Source of the DNA: Bacteriovorax sp. Seq25_V
GTDB lineage: Bacteria > Bdellovibrionota > Bacteriovoracia > Bacteriovoracales > Bacteriovoracaceae
Assembly (NCBI RefSeq): GCF_000447795.1
Contig: NZ_AUNI01000015.1
Span: forward strand, 248,001-312,000
Direction of reading: 5' to 3'
DNA: 64,000 nucleotides
In this document: positions 36,983-46,015 of the stretch, in pieces
How the letters are laid out: each line of letters starts with the position of its first letter
Position numbering within the stretch: position 1 is the stretch's first letter
The notes under the pieces: generated by a model
Seen by the model: only the letters and a program-made list of their open reading frames with translations
Databases searched by the model: none
Told to the model about the DNA's origin: nothing
Position numbers and translations under genes: made by a program

Positions 36983-38251
36983 GTGGAAATGTTCAAGAGG
37001 CTTAATTTATCACATTTTGATGCTACGATAATGCTAATCGGTGTTTCACTCATTACAGTGGGTTCCTATTACTATCAAACTGACTTTAACAACACACTAA
37101 CAAGTGCTAGCGGTAAAATTGTGGGAAGATTGATTGAAGGTAAGGGAAATCAAAAGAGAGTAGGCAATCTTTTCTGGTTACCTCTACAGAATGAATCAAA
37201 AATCTGGAATGGCGATAAGATTTTTGCGAATCAAGATCAGCAAATTAATATTGAACTTTTAAAATCAAAAGCTATTGTTAACGTACCTAAAGAATCTCTC
37301 GTTGTTATTACAGAAAACCAAGACGACATCGTTCTTAATCTTGATCGAGGTGAAATTTCGATTGCTTCAGGTGAAAAAGATATACAGTTTAAGATACAAT
37401 CAAATACTGGAGTGTCCAAGTCAATCAAAGTCGCAAAGAAATCTGTGGTTAATCTCAAAAGGGTTGATAGTAATACACTTCTTGATGTTAAGCAGGGGAA
37501 AGCTGATCTTGTCTTAAATACTCAGGAAAAGGATAATATTACTGTTCAGGCAAATGATATCGTAAAGGTTTCTTCATCAAATCTTGAAAAAATCAGAATG
37601 AATAATATTTTGAAGGCAAAAAGCATTGATCCTCTTATCGATAATGATCTCTCTCTTGTGTCGGATAAATTTGATGGTCAGACTGTTGAGATTTATCAAT
37701 CTCTTGGAGACAGGCCAATAGCTACGAAAGTCGTGAAGTCCGATAAAATTGAGATGGATGATATCGGTCCGGGAAATTACTTTGTCAAAGTCGCAAATAG
37801 TCAAATTCTTGATCGAGTTCAAGTCAAGGAGTATAAGCCAATACAAATTGACCTGAAAGAATCTTCACAACAACTATTACAGGGTGAGAAGATTGACTTT
37901 AAATGGAGTAATCCTAACTCTCATACTGTTGAGGTTACAATTAACTCACCAAGCGGAGACTTATTTAGAAAAATTACTACAGGTAATCAGTTGGCCTTCT
38001 ATCCTCAGGAGTCAGGTGCTCATAATATAAGTGTTGTTCCTGTTAAAAAAGTTGGAGCTAAGCACGAACCTATTATTTCTGAATCATTAAAACTAACTGA
38101 AGGGCCAAAGCTCTTCGTCGCGGATAGTGTACTTAGTAATATTGTGACTAAACTTGATAAAAAATCTGATGTGAAGCGCTCAAGTGGTCATAATGTGATG
38201 ATGCTTACTACTTCTGATGGAGTTTCTCTACAAAAAGAATTCTTGAAATAA
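36983..38251 (+). CDS. FecR-like membrane-anchored protein
   Basis: 422 residues. One membrane segment (about 13-28) is followed by a periplasmic FecR-like region (about 40-195), with the repeated beta-strand pattern GDKIFANQDQQINIELL, KAIVNVPKESLVVI and LNLDRGEIS typical of that fold. A second part (about 285-400) looks Ig-like, with FKWSNPNSHTVEV. FecR proteins elsewhere relay envelope signals to regulators. The start is GTG 36983 or ATG 36989. The stop may be due to a frameshift: coding-like sequence resumes one base over straight after it and runs into the next ORF. Confidence 0.75.
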   Translation: MEMFKRLNLSHFDATIMLIGVSLITVGSYYYQTDFNNTLTSASGKIVGRLIEGKGNQKRVGNLFWLPLQNESKIWNGDKIFANQDQQINIELLKSKAIVNVPKESLVVITENQDDIVLNLDRGEISIASGEKDIQFKIQSNTGVSKSIKVAKKSVVNLKRVDSNTLLDVKQGKADLVLNTQEKDNITVQANDIVKVSSSNLEKIRMNNILKAKSIDPLIDNDLSLVSDKFDGQTVEIYQSLGDRPIATKVVKSDKIEMDDIGPGNYFVKVANSQILDRVQVKEYKPIQIDLKESSQQLLQGEKIDFKWSNPNSHTVEVTINSPSGDLFRKITTGNQLAFYPQESGAHNISVVPVKKVGAKHEPIISESLKLTEGPKLFVADSVLSNIVTKLDKKSDVKRSSGHNVMMLTTSDGVSLQKEFLK

Positions 38252-38330
38252 AAAGATCAACACATCAGATCTCACTTTTGATTTCTTTGATTCAAAAAGG
38301 AAATTAAAAATTATAGGTGTTAAAGAGGGA

Positions 38331-39593
38331 ATGATTAAAGATGGTGATAAGCAACAGATCGCTAGAACCCGATTCCTCTCGGGACAGGGGAAAGAAGAAG
38401 TTGAACTCTATGAAAGATCAAATATTGATAAAAAGATTCCTGCTCTAAGAAAAGCTAAGACCTATGATAGTCGTGGTCGAAAAATAGAAGAGTTAATTGC
38501 GAGATATGACTCAAAAGGTGAGATCACGTCGGTAACTCTTTTTCAGGGGAATAAAAAATTTGATCAACGTTATGAAAATGGAAAGGTCGTAGCGATTGAT
38601 AAAGATTATGGAAAAGAAATATCTCCGAGTATTCTAGCCGTCGCAGCAGCCTTTGTAGCGAAGAATTCAGTAGGGGCTCAAGGCTCTATTGCAAGTGCAC
38701 CTGCGAAATATGTCCCACTCGCAACTACAACTGGAAAACAATTTAATATTGCTCTCGATAGTCCTGTTAGTATTAAAAATAATATTGATGAGATTGACGT
38801 ACGTGATAACTATATAAAGAAAATTGAAGTTGAGTCTCAGGCAAAAGGAGAAGTTCGCTACGAGCTTCTTGCTGCAAACAGAAGTATTGTGAAGTCTGGA
38901 GTTTTAAAAAGTCCTGATATTAAATTCCAAAATTTAGATAGTGGTGACTATCAATTAAATTTTTATCAAGCAGGAAAGCAGGGGCAGAGAATAGGTAGTT
39001 CAAAGGTGAGTGTTGCTCCTCGTATTTCAAGCGTCAAAGTAAATCCAAGTATGATTAAGAAGACGGACGGTGCGTTTGAAGTTCCGTTGAAGTGGAACTC
39101 GCCAGTTGATGAAAATATTGTTGAAGTTTTCGAAAATAATTCTAAGACACCAATCATTACTAAAGCAGTAAAAGGTACTAGCACAAGTATAAAGGTCCCA
39201 AGTGTAAATAATCTTACTTGGAGAGTTCGTGGATCAATTTCTTCTGTGCTACCTTCAAAAAAATCCAAGATAGCTCCACCAGAGCTTTTAAAAGAGCTTC
39301 CTGTTCCAGCTCCAATTATAATGAAATACAAGAAAGATTTTGGAGGTTGTTATTCATTTGATCTTCCAAAAATTCCTAATAGTACGAAGTACTTCATAGA
39401 AGTATATGAAGATGCAAATAGAACGAAGATGGTATTCAATCGTTGGTTAGATAATACAGGAGTATGTTGGCAAAGTTCCAGACATGGGAAGTACTTCTAC
39501 CGTTATAAATACTTTGATAGTTGGAATCGTCAGTCATCCTTTTCAAAGATTGGTGAGATTATTTTTCCAATCTCACCTTTGACGGAGTTTTAG
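38331..39593 (+). CDS. FecR-associated periplasmic Ig-like protein, probably frame-split from its upstream neighbour
   Basis: 420 residues as called from the ATG at 38331. No signal peptide is present at this start, though the neighbours on both sides are exported. An Ig-like stretch (about 220-305, LKWNSPVDENIVEVFEN) mirrors one in the upstream protein, and the C-terminal domain (about 325-420) is Tyr/Phe/Trp-rich with two cysteines. GAGGG is only one base from the ATG, a poor spacing. In the same frame the 28 codons before it are open and read like protein back to 38247, directly after a TGA (38244-38246). I think the two ORFs may be one gene in relatives. The downstream barrel gene begins immediately after the stop. 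Confidence 0.65.
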   Translation: MIKDGDKQQIARTRFLSGQGKEEVELYERSNIDKKIPALRKAKTYDSRGRKIEELIARYDSKGEITSVTLFQGNKKFDQRYENGKVVAIDKDYGKEISPSILAVAAAFVAKNSVGAQGSIASAPAKYVPLATTTGKQFNIALDSPVSIKNNIDEIDVRDNYIKKIEVESQAKGEVRYELLAANRSIVKSGVLKSPDIKFQNLDSGDYQLNFYQAGKQGQRIGSSKVSVAPRISSVKVNPSMIKKTDGAFEVPLKWNSPVDENIVEVFENNSKTPIITKAVKGTSTSIKVPSVNNLTWRVRGSISSVLPSKKSKIAPPELLKELPVPAPIIMKYKKDFGGCYSFDLPKIPNSTKYFIEVYEDANRTKMVFNRWLDNTGVCWQSSRHGKYFYRYKYFDSWNRQSSFSKIGEIIFPISPLTEF

Positions 39594-40649
39594 ATGAAAG
39601 TATTATTTATACTTCTATCTCTTTTAAGCGGAAGCTTTGCATATGCAGAGTCACTTGATTTTAGAGATATTATTCAAAATAGAAAAGATGTTAAGTATAT
39701 TAAACTTGCTTATATTACAAGAAAAGGTGAAAACTTAGCATCTATATATAAGCGCTTTGTAAGAGATGATTCTATTATTTCTAAAAGTGAGGGAATGGTT
39801 GAAAAGACTATTCTTTCCAATCCAACAATTAAAACATGGGATAATTTACCACCTAAAAAGAAACTTCTTATTTATCTTGATGTTGAGTATATCGATCTTG
39901 ATAAGGTCACAAAGTATAACGAAAAGGTTGCAGAATTATCTAAGAGATTAAAAGAAGCATTAATGAAGAAGCGTGCCGCTGCTCCAAAGACATCTGGATG
40001 GAGAGGGTCTCTTTTTTATATGGCCTCATATGGAAAGTTTACTCAAGATAATCCTAAGCTTGCTAATATTACTTTTTTGCAGAACTCACCGCTATCTCTA
40101 GGGCTTTCAACTTCTTACTACCCAGAAAATTCTAATTTTTCGATTGCTTCAAGTTTATATTTTTCATATCTACTTGCTGCTGCAAGTAATTTGGGCGCAG
40201 ATAATATTCGAGTACCAACTGAAATCGGTGGAAATATTTATGGAGAGTACCGTTTTACAACTAAGAATTTTAGTGGTTATGCAGGTATTGATTACGAGAA
40301 GTTTACGACTTTCAGTTTAGAAGGAATTCAAGCAGAAAAGAAAATTTACTTTGATGAGAACTCTGTCTTCTATCTTACGGTCGGAGCTGCAAAGAAAGTA
40401 AAAATTTACAAATGGGATTTTTTTGCGAAACTAAGTTTATCACAATCAATTGCCTCTAGTCGTACTCCTGGCTTTTCTGGAGCAACAGGAGATACACCTT
40501 TTACAGGTAATAAAATATTATTTTATCTATTTAGAAGAGTGAATGATAAGTTTTTTGCACATACTCTCTTTAAGTATCACTGGATGTCTGGGCCATCAGA
40601 TATCACAACTTTGAGGCTAGGGGTAGGTTTTGGATATTTACTCTTCTGA
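39594..40649 (+). CDS. Outer-membrane beta-barrel protein with LysM-like N-terminus
   Basis: 351 residues. Signal peptide (1-18) with cleavage near AYA-ES. Residues 35-100 resemble LysM: YITRKGENLASIYKRFV, and later PPKKKLLIYLD. From about residue 135 to the end, alternating hydrophobic residues with many Tyr, Phe and Ser and the terminal phenylalanine (GYLLF) suggest an 8-12 stranded outer-membrane barrel. A peptidoglycan-linked porin or anchor is a reasonable picture, not proved. The ATG follows the previous stop without a gap, and GGAG lies 7 bases ahead, so the genes are translationally coupled. Confidence 0.75.
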   Translation: MKVLFILLSLLSGSFAYAESLDFRDIIQNRKDVKYIKLAYITRKGENLASIYKRFVRDDSIISKSEGMVEKTILSNPTIKTWDNLPPKKKLLIYLDVEYIDLDKVTKYNEKVAELSKRLKEALMKKRAAAPKTSGWRGSLFYMASYGKFTQDNPKLANITFLQNSPLSLGLSTSYYPENSNFSIASSLYFSYLLAAASNLGADNIRVPTEIGGNIYGEYRFTTKNFSGYAGIDYEKFTTFSLEGIQAEKKIYFDENSVFYLTVGAAKKVKIYKWDFFAKLSLSQSIASSRTPGFSGATGDTPFTGNKILFYLFRRVNDKFFAHTLFKYHWMSGPSDITTLRLGVGFGYLLF

Positions 40650-40757
40650 TTATTAATTAACTAAGTATCTAAAATTATATAATGTTAAAGAAATTTCATG
40701 GATTACCCGAGAAGAATAGTACAATACTTGTTCATCTAATAATTCTTGGGGATATTT

Positions 40758-41486
40758 ATGAAACTAAAGAAAAATTCGTTAATTATTCTTGCCCTTCTCA
40801 CGGCATCTTGTTCATTCAATGGAAATCAGCAGCAAAAGACTATTGCAGAATTAGGTGATTCTGTTGATGGGGATTCACTACAAATCGTAGAAACTAAAGA
40901 GGATGGAGTCGTTGAAATTTTTTCTTCACAAGTTGAGGATGTTGAAAATGTCATTGCTGAGGAACCAGTTCAAGCAAATACAATTATGGATAATCCTGCA
41001 CCAATGATTGCTCATAACGAAGAAGTGAAAGAAGAAATAGATAATGTAATTAGTAATGATCGTTACGAAGATTACGTTGTTCAAAAAGGTGATACACTAA
41101 TGATCCTTGCGTTCAGATTATATCGCGATGTAATGATGTGGAAAGATATCGCAGGATGGAATAGTGAAAATTTAAATGGAGGAACAAAAATCTATCCAGG
41201 AGATAAGCTAAAAGTTAAGGTCGTAGATTTTGAAGGAAATATTTGGCAACCACAAGGGAACCCGTATCTTATCCAAGATGGTGATTCACTTATGAGAGTT
41301 TCACAAAATGTTTATGATGGAACGACAAGGTACTGGAGAGATATTTGGGAAAATAATACTTACCTTATTAAAGATCCAAATATTATTTATGCTGGATTTA
41401 CTCTTTACTATCTTCCTGTAGAAGAAATAAAACAAAACAAGATGAGAGACTTAGCATCAAAAGGTAAGGATAATGAAAAAATTTAA
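40758..41486 (+). CDS. LysM-domain lipoprotein
   Basis: About 242 residues from the ATG at 40758, which has GGGG upstream; the longer frame begins at an unlikely TTG. The signal ends in LLTASC, a lipobox. Residues about 30-95 are an acidic spacer. Two LysM-like segments follow: YVVQKGDTLMILAFRLYRD with the closing IYPGDKLKV, and YLIQDGDSLMRVSQNVYDG with IYAGFTLYYLP. LysM binds peptidoglycan, so this protein may link the outer membrane to the wall. It overlaps the following receiver gene by 14 bases. Confidence 0.85.
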   Translation: MKLKKNSLIILALLTASCSFNGNQQQKTIAELGDSVDGDSLQIVETKEDGVVEIFSSQVEDVENVIAEEPVQANTIMDNPAPMIAHNEEVKEEIDNVISNDRYEDYVVQKGDTLMILAFRLYRDVMMWKDIAGWNSENLNGGTKIYPGDKLKVKVVDFEGNIWQPQGNPYLIQDGDSLMRVSQNVYDGTTRYWRDIWENNTYLIKDPNIIYAGFTLYYLPVEEIKQNKMRDLASKGKDNEKI

Positions 41487-41883
41487 AGTTCCAATAACAT
41501 CTGAATTCAAAATTCTACATCTTGAAGATTTAGAAGATTTAAGAGTTAAGATGAAAAGTGATTTAGTATCACTTGGAGTTGAAGCAACGATTGTTGAAGC
41601 TGAAGATGTCGCTACTGCAATTGCAAAGATTGAATCAGAGAAAATAGACTTTATTATTTCTGATTGGAATCTTCCGGATGGAACAGGTTTTGATTTTTTG
41701 AAAAAAGTAAGAAGTATATCAAAACTAGATAAAGTACCATTTATAATGTGTACAACACTGAATGAAGTTTCAAATATGCTCGATGCTATTAGTAATGGGG
41801 CAAATGAATTTATTACAAAACCGTGGGAGCTTGAAGAGTTAGAAGAAAAATTCTCTTCTACCTATTCAAGCTTTTACGAATAA
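41473..41883 (+). CDS. Single-domain response regulator
   Basis: 136 residues: a complete receiver with phosphoacceptor Asp64 in SDWNLP, Lys116 in ITKPWE and acidic residues in HLEDLED. No DNA-binding or enzyme domain. AAGGA precedes the ATG, which lies inside the 3' end of the LysM lipoprotein gene. The most likely input is the CheA-like kinase at 34476-36905 or another HPt protein. Being coupled to the LysM lipoprotein suggests that it reads out the state of the cell envelope. Confidence 0.9.
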   Translation: MKKFKVPITSEFKILHLEDLEDLRVKMKSDLVSLGVEATIVEAEDVATAIAKIESEKIDFIISDWNLPDGTGFDFLKKVRSISKLDKVPFIMCTTLNEVSNMLDAISNGANEFITKPWELEELEEKFSSTYSSFYE

Positions 41884-41889
41884 CCTAAC

Positions 41890-42333
41890 TTAGGCGGTCG
41901 GACAGTAGATCGCCGAGTTTTTTTCGTTTTCTTTTACTTCAAGACTGTAAACTCTAACTCTCTTATTTGTTTTCTCTTCGACCATTTTATTAACATGATC
42001 ATAGACAAAAATAGCCGTACCTTCCATCCCTGCGTTTGGAAGTTCTCTCATTTGAATAACTCCTTTTTTATCAAGTTCTACGAACTCTGCTTTAAAAGGG
42101 TCATCTTCAGAAACTAGAAATGTATGATCAAACATATAGTCAAGCCAAGCTTTAACATCTTTAAGATCACCGAAATCCATTACCCACATTTCTTTACTTA
42201 ATTCCGTGCATTCAAATACGAAGTGGAATGAGCGACTGTAGCCATGAACGTACTTGCAGTGACTATCTGCTTTCCATTGGCGGTGAGTACAAGGGTAACC
42301 ATAAAAGTTCTTTGTTGATTTAAATGTTTTCAT
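41890..42333 (-). CDS. queD: 6-carboxytetrahydropterin synthase-like protein
   Basis: 147 residues of the PTPS/QueD family. CTHRQWKADSHCKYVHGYSR carries the expected metal-binding region, DFGDLKDVKAWLDYMFDHTFL the conserved helix with DHT, and MEGTAIFVYDHVNK, VRVYSLEVKENEK the C-terminal catalytic half. The usual HGH zinc pair reads HGY here, as I recall from some alphaproteobacterial homologs, where other His residues are present. The enzyme makes the precursor of queuosine. No queC or queE gene is nearby. Confidence 0.85.
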   Translation of the reverse strand: MKTFKSTKNFYGYPCTHRQWKADSHCKYVHGYSRSFHFVFECTELSKEMWVMDFGDLKDVKAWLDYMFDHTFLVSEDDPFKAEFVELDKKGVIQMRELPNAGMEGTAIFVYDHVNKMVEEKTNKRVRVYSLEVKENEKNSAIYCPTA

Positions 42334-42378
42334 AGGCCGATATTATTCCAAATTTTGGTAGAACTCAAGGGGGAGAGA

Positions 42379-42400
42379 GCTCCTATTTAGAAATAGGAGC
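42379..42400. repeat. Ten-base inverted repeat between queD and pip
   Basis: GCTCCTATTT and AAATAGGAGC flank a two-base centre (AG). It lies in the spacer between two minus-strand genes, just past the pip stop, so it could form a hairpin in the pip-queD transcript. No T-run follows it on the minus strand, so it does not look like a standard terminator. Confidence 0.4.
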
Positions 42401-42416
42401 AAAATCATATTTTTGC

Positions 42417-43373
42417 CTAAATATTGCCAGTATTTACGTAACGATCAGTTGCTTCAATAAGACAACTTCTGATGCCCTTCTCGCTAAGTGAGTGTCCAGC
42501 ATCTTGGATTATCTCAAACTTAGCCTCTGGCCAAGCACGGTGAAGATCCCAAGCACTTGTCATTGGGCAAACGACATCGTAACGACCTTGCACAATAATC
42601 GCTGGAATGTGTCTAATCTTATCAACGTCACGAAGGATTTGATCATCACATTCAAAGAATCCTTTATTTGTGAAAAAATGGCATTCAATTCGTGCGAAAG
42701 CATCGGCAAATTCATCATCGCCAAAGTCTTCCATCAGGGCCTTGTCTTGAATAAGCTTACTTGTTGAAGCTTCCCAGATTGACCAAGCTTTTGCAGCAGC
42801 TGAGCGAATTTCTTTGTCATCACTTGTTAGTCTTTTGTAATAAGCAGAGATGAAATCCCCACGCTCAGATTCTGGAATTGCGTCTCTATAGAATTCCCAA
42901 GCGTCTGGGTAAATGTAGCTAGCACCATCTTGATAGAACCATTTAAGTTCTTTTTGACGAAGCATGAAAATTCCACGAAGAAATAATGCCTCAACTGATG
43001 ATGGATGAGTTTGCGCGTATGCAAGGGCAAGAGTTGAGCCCCAACTTCCCCCGAAGACCGCCCATGTGTTAATGCTTAGATGATTTCTAAGTTTCTCAAT
43101 ATCTGCAACAAGGTCCCATGTTGTATTTTCTTTAAGTTCAGCAAATGGTGTTGAACGTCCGCAACCTCTTTGATCAAAGAGAACGATATTATACTTCTCT
43201 GGATCAAAGTATTGACGGTAGTTATCATCAATTCCCCCGCCCGGTCCACCGTGAAGAAAGACAACAGACTTTCCATCTGGATTTCCACAGACTTCATAAT
43301 AGATATTATGGATTTCGCTCACTTTAAGATGCCCAGTCTCACGTGGTGTAATTTCTGGATATAATGTACGCAT
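42417..43373 (-). CDS. pip: Proline iminopeptidase (alpha/beta hydrolase)
   Basis: 318 residues, the normal length for S33 proline iminopeptidase. HGGPGGG (41-47) is the oxyanion region, DQRGCGRSTP follows, and the nucleophile is Ser110 in GGSWGSTLAL. The acid and base lie in the C-terminal third (QGRYDVVCP and DAGHS). It releases N-terminal proline from peptides and is probably cytoplasmic. AGGAG precedes the ATG. It diverges from the Pol II gene with a 74-base gap. Confidence 0.93.
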   Translation of the reverse strand: MRTLYPEITPRETGHLKVSEIHNIYYEVCGNPDGKSVVFLHGGPGGGIDDNYRQYFDPEKYNIVLFDQRGCGRSTPFAELKENTTWDLVADIEKLRNHLSINTWAVFGGSWGSTLALAYAQTHPSSVEALFLRGIFMLRQKELKWFYQDGASYIYPDAWEFYRDAIPESERGDFISAYYKRLTSDDKEIRSAAAKAWSIWEASTSKLIQDKALMEDFGDDEFADAFARIECHFFTNKGFFECDDQILRDVDKIRHIPAIIVQGRYDVVCPMTSAWDLHRAWPEAKFEIIQDAGHSLSEKGIRSCLIEATDRYVNTGNI

Positions 43374-43447
43374 ATTTTCTCCTTTTTTGGCTCTCGCTTA
43401 CTTTCTTTTTCTCATGGCCATTGGTAAAGTAGGCTCAAAGGAAGCAG

Positions 43448-45748
43448 ATGAAAGGTTTTATATTATCAGACAATATTATTGATGGTCCACACGGGATGAC
43501 AATCGAATACTGGGTGAAGACAGAAAAAAATCCGGTAAAATTAGTGATTACATCTGAAAAACCAATCTTCTTTGTCGAGCGTCGTGCAGATGTAAGGTTA
43601 GGAGCTGACGTTGAGCGAAAACAACTCAATCTTAAAAGCTTTAATGGGGCCGAAGTTGATGGTCTTTATTTTAAAGATTATCGCTCGCTTCTTAATGCAA
43701 GGGAGTCACTTAGTTCAAGTGGTGTCAGAACATATGAAAGTGACGTCAGGCCTAATGAAAGATTTCTTATGGAGAGATTTATTAGTGGTGGAGTTGAATT
43801 CCAAGGGGATGCTAAAGAAGTTTCCGGAGTACAAGTAGTCACAAACCCTAAAATGCAAAAAGCTGATGTTGAAGTTTCTCTCTCGACTTTATCTTTTGAT
43901 ATAGAAACCTCTCTTGGAGATGATCTTTATTCAATTGGAATTCACCATATTGACGGAGATGTTGAGTATAAGAAAGTGCATATTATCGGGGAGCTTCCAA
44001 ACACTAATGAAGTTCAATTTCACCCTGGAGAGAGAGAAGTTATTCTCGCTTTTATTAATGACCTTCGAAAGCTCGATCCAGATATTATTTGTGGATGGCA
44101 CGTGGTTGGTTTTGACCTTGCCTTCCTTGAGAGAAAGTGTCGTGCATTAGGGATTAAATTTTCTCTGGGACGAGATGGCAGTGAAGTTCGACTTGTCGAG
44201 AGAAAGGGAAGTGGGCACTTCGCTGATATTGCTGGAAGAGTTGTCTTTGATGGTCCTTGGCTATTGAAACAAGCATTTCATAATTTTGAAAATTATAGAT
44301 TAGATACCGTTGCCAATGAAGTTCTGGGAACAGGTAAGGATATTGACAGTACGGGTAGCGATAAGGTTAGTGAGATTACACGTCGCTTTCATGAAGACAA
44401 GATGGGGCTTGCAAAATATAACCTTCTTGACTGTACCTTAGTCTTAGATATTTATGAAAAATTGAATATCGTTGATCATTATGTAAAACGAATTAAATAT
44501 AGTGGGATGTTAATGGATCGAATTTCTTCATCGGCAAAGGCCTTTGATCATATTTATCTTCCACTCATTCATCGAAAAGGTCTTGTTGCTAATAACGTTA
44601 TTGATACACAAAAGGATGCGTCAAGCCTTGGTGGTTATGTGATGGATGGGATTAAAGGTCTTCATGAGCATGTCATTGTCCTTGATTTTAAAAGTCTCTA
44701 TCCGACAATTATAAAGACCTTTAAAATTGATCCTTACTCGAGATTAAAAGGTGATATAAATTCTCTGACGACCGTCAATGGGGTGAACTTTTCAAAAACA
44801 GAACATATCCTCCCAGGAATTATTGATGGTCTTTTAAATCTTAGAAGTATCGCTAAACATAAAAAGGATGCCAACCTTTCTCAGGCCGTGAAAATTTTGA
44901 TGAATTCATTTTATGGTGTTATGGGCTCTGGTGGCTGTCGTTTTTATCATGCTGATCTTCCTCAAAGTATTACCCAGACTGGGCAGTGGTTATTAAAAGA
45001 GACAATCTCTTATATTGAAGAAAATGGTCATCGTGTGGTTTATGGTGATACTGACTCTCTATTTATCAAGCTAAATTTCTTAGAGATTGGGGCTCGAGAT
45101 AGAGTAGGAAAAGAGATCGCAACAAAAGTTAATAGTCATCTCGAATCAAAGATTAAGTCAAAGTTTGGTGTTGAGTCTTTTCTTGAAATTGAATATGAAA
45201 AATATTTCTCTAAGCTTTTTATCCCAGAGTCTCGCTCAACAGATAAAGGGGCGAAGAAGCGTTACGTTGGGCTTCTTGAAAAAGAGAACTCTTCAAAGCT
45301 CCACTTTTCTGGAATGGAGTTCGTCAGGTCTGACTGGACAAAGCTTGCTAAGAACTTTCAATTTGATCTGATCACTAAGTTTTTTGCTGAGGAAAAGGTT
45401 GAAGAATTTATTAAAGATTATGTAAAGAGGCTTAAAGATTCTGAGTTTGATAATCTTCTTGTGTATAAGAAGAGACTTAGTAAACCTGTTGAAGAATATA
45501 TTAAAACAGTTCCTCCACATGTTAAGGCCGCAAAACTCCTACTTGAAAAGGACCCTAAGTTATTTATCAAGGATGTATCCTATTTAATGACATTTAGAGG
45601 GCCTATTCCCATTGAATTTAATCCGACTGATATTGATTATCAGCACTATATTGATAAGCAGATTGCTCCACTTGCAACAGATGTATTAAAATTTCTAAAT
45701 TTGAGTTTTGATGATATAATTTCAGGTAGTCAAATGAGTTTGTTTTAA
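43448..45748 (+). CDS. polB: DNA polymerase II (family B)
   Basis: 766 residues, close to E. coli Pol II (783). The 3'-5' exonuclease is visible as SFDIETS (Asp151, Glu153), then GWHVVGFDLAFLE and KYNLLDCTLV. The polymerase motifs are DFKSLYPT (motif A), VKILMNSFYGVMGS (motif B) and VYGDTDSLF (motif C). Both activities look intact. Family B polymerases in bacteria act in repair and restart of replication after damage. AGGA lies ahead of the ATG. A small membrane protein gene follows 12 bases after the stop. Confidence 0.95.
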   Translation: MKGFILSDNIIDGPHGMTIEYWVKTEKNPVKLVITSEKPIFFVERRADVRLGADVERKQLNLKSFNGAEVDGLYFKDYRSLLNARESLSSSGVRTYESDVRPNERFLMERFISGGVEFQGDAKEVSGVQVVTNPKMQKADVEVSLSTLSFDIETSLGDDLYSIGIHHIDGDVEYKKVHIIGELPNTNEVQFHPGEREVILAFINDLRKLDPDIICGWHVVGFDLAFLERKCRALGIKFSLGRDGSEVRLVERKGSGHFADIAGRVVFDGPWLLKQAFHNFENYRLDTVANEVLGTGKDIDSTGSDKVSEITRRFHEDKMGLAKYNLLDCTLVLDIYEKLNIVDHYVKRIKYSGMLMDRISSSAKAFDHIYLPLIHRKGLVANNVIDTQKDASSLGGYVMDGIKGLHEHVIVLDFKSLYPTIIKTFKIDPYSRLKGDINSLTTVNGVNFSKTEHILPGIIDGLLNLRSIAKHKKDANLSQAVKILMNSFYGVMGSGGCRFYHADLPQSITQTGQWLLKETISYIEENGHRVVYGDTDSLFIKLNFLEIGARDRVGKEIATKVNSHLESKIKSKFGVESFLEIEYEKYFSKLFIPESRSTDKGAKKRYVGLLEKENSSKLHFSGMEFVRSDWTKLAKNFQFDLITKFFAEEKVEEFIKDYVKRLKDSEFDNLLVYKKRLSKPVEEYIKTVPPHVKAAKLLLEKDPKLFIKDVSYLMTFRGPIPIEFNPTDIDYQHYIDKQIAPLATDVLKFLNLSFDDIISGSQMSLF

Positions 45749-45760
45749 GAGAAGGAATTT

Positions 45761-46015
45761 GTGGCAAGATACAAACAAAATTGGATTTTTATTTTCGTCT
45801 TTTTTTCCATTTTTGGACTACTTTTTTATATCTACGAAGCGGAGACTTATACATACTTATGTGAATCCGAAAGTAACGCCCCTGCTTGCTATCTTCTATC
45901 AAAAAAATATGAAAGTAGCGGAGAGTTGAGTAAGTCAGATCGCTACCTTCACGTGGCCTGCGATAAGAAATATGACCGCGCCTGTGAGATAATTAAGAAT
46001 GAAATTAAAAAATAG
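45761..46015 (+). CDS. Small membrane-anchored cysteine-rich Sel1-like protein
   Basis: 84 residues, starting with GTG at 45761 behind AAGGA. One N-terminal membrane segment (about 8-25) is followed by a helical pair with four cysteines: CESESNAPACYLLSKKY, then YLHVACDKKYDRACEII. That pattern resembles one Sel1/Helicobacter cysteine-rich protein repeat, where paired helices are bridged by disulfides. A periplasmic role, perhaps binding another protein, is inferred. The C-terminal codons overlap the yihY start by 17 bases, so the two are probably coupled. Confidence 0.7.
   Translation: MARYKQNWIFIFVFFSIFGLLFYIYEAETYTYLCESESNAPACYLLSKKYESSGELSKSDRYLHVACDKKYDRACEIIKNEIKK

Noticed and set aside
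42379-42400. Reading the pip-queD inverted repeat as an intrinsic terminator
   Set aside because: No T-run follows the stem on the minus strand, and both genes run the same way; kept only as a repeat.
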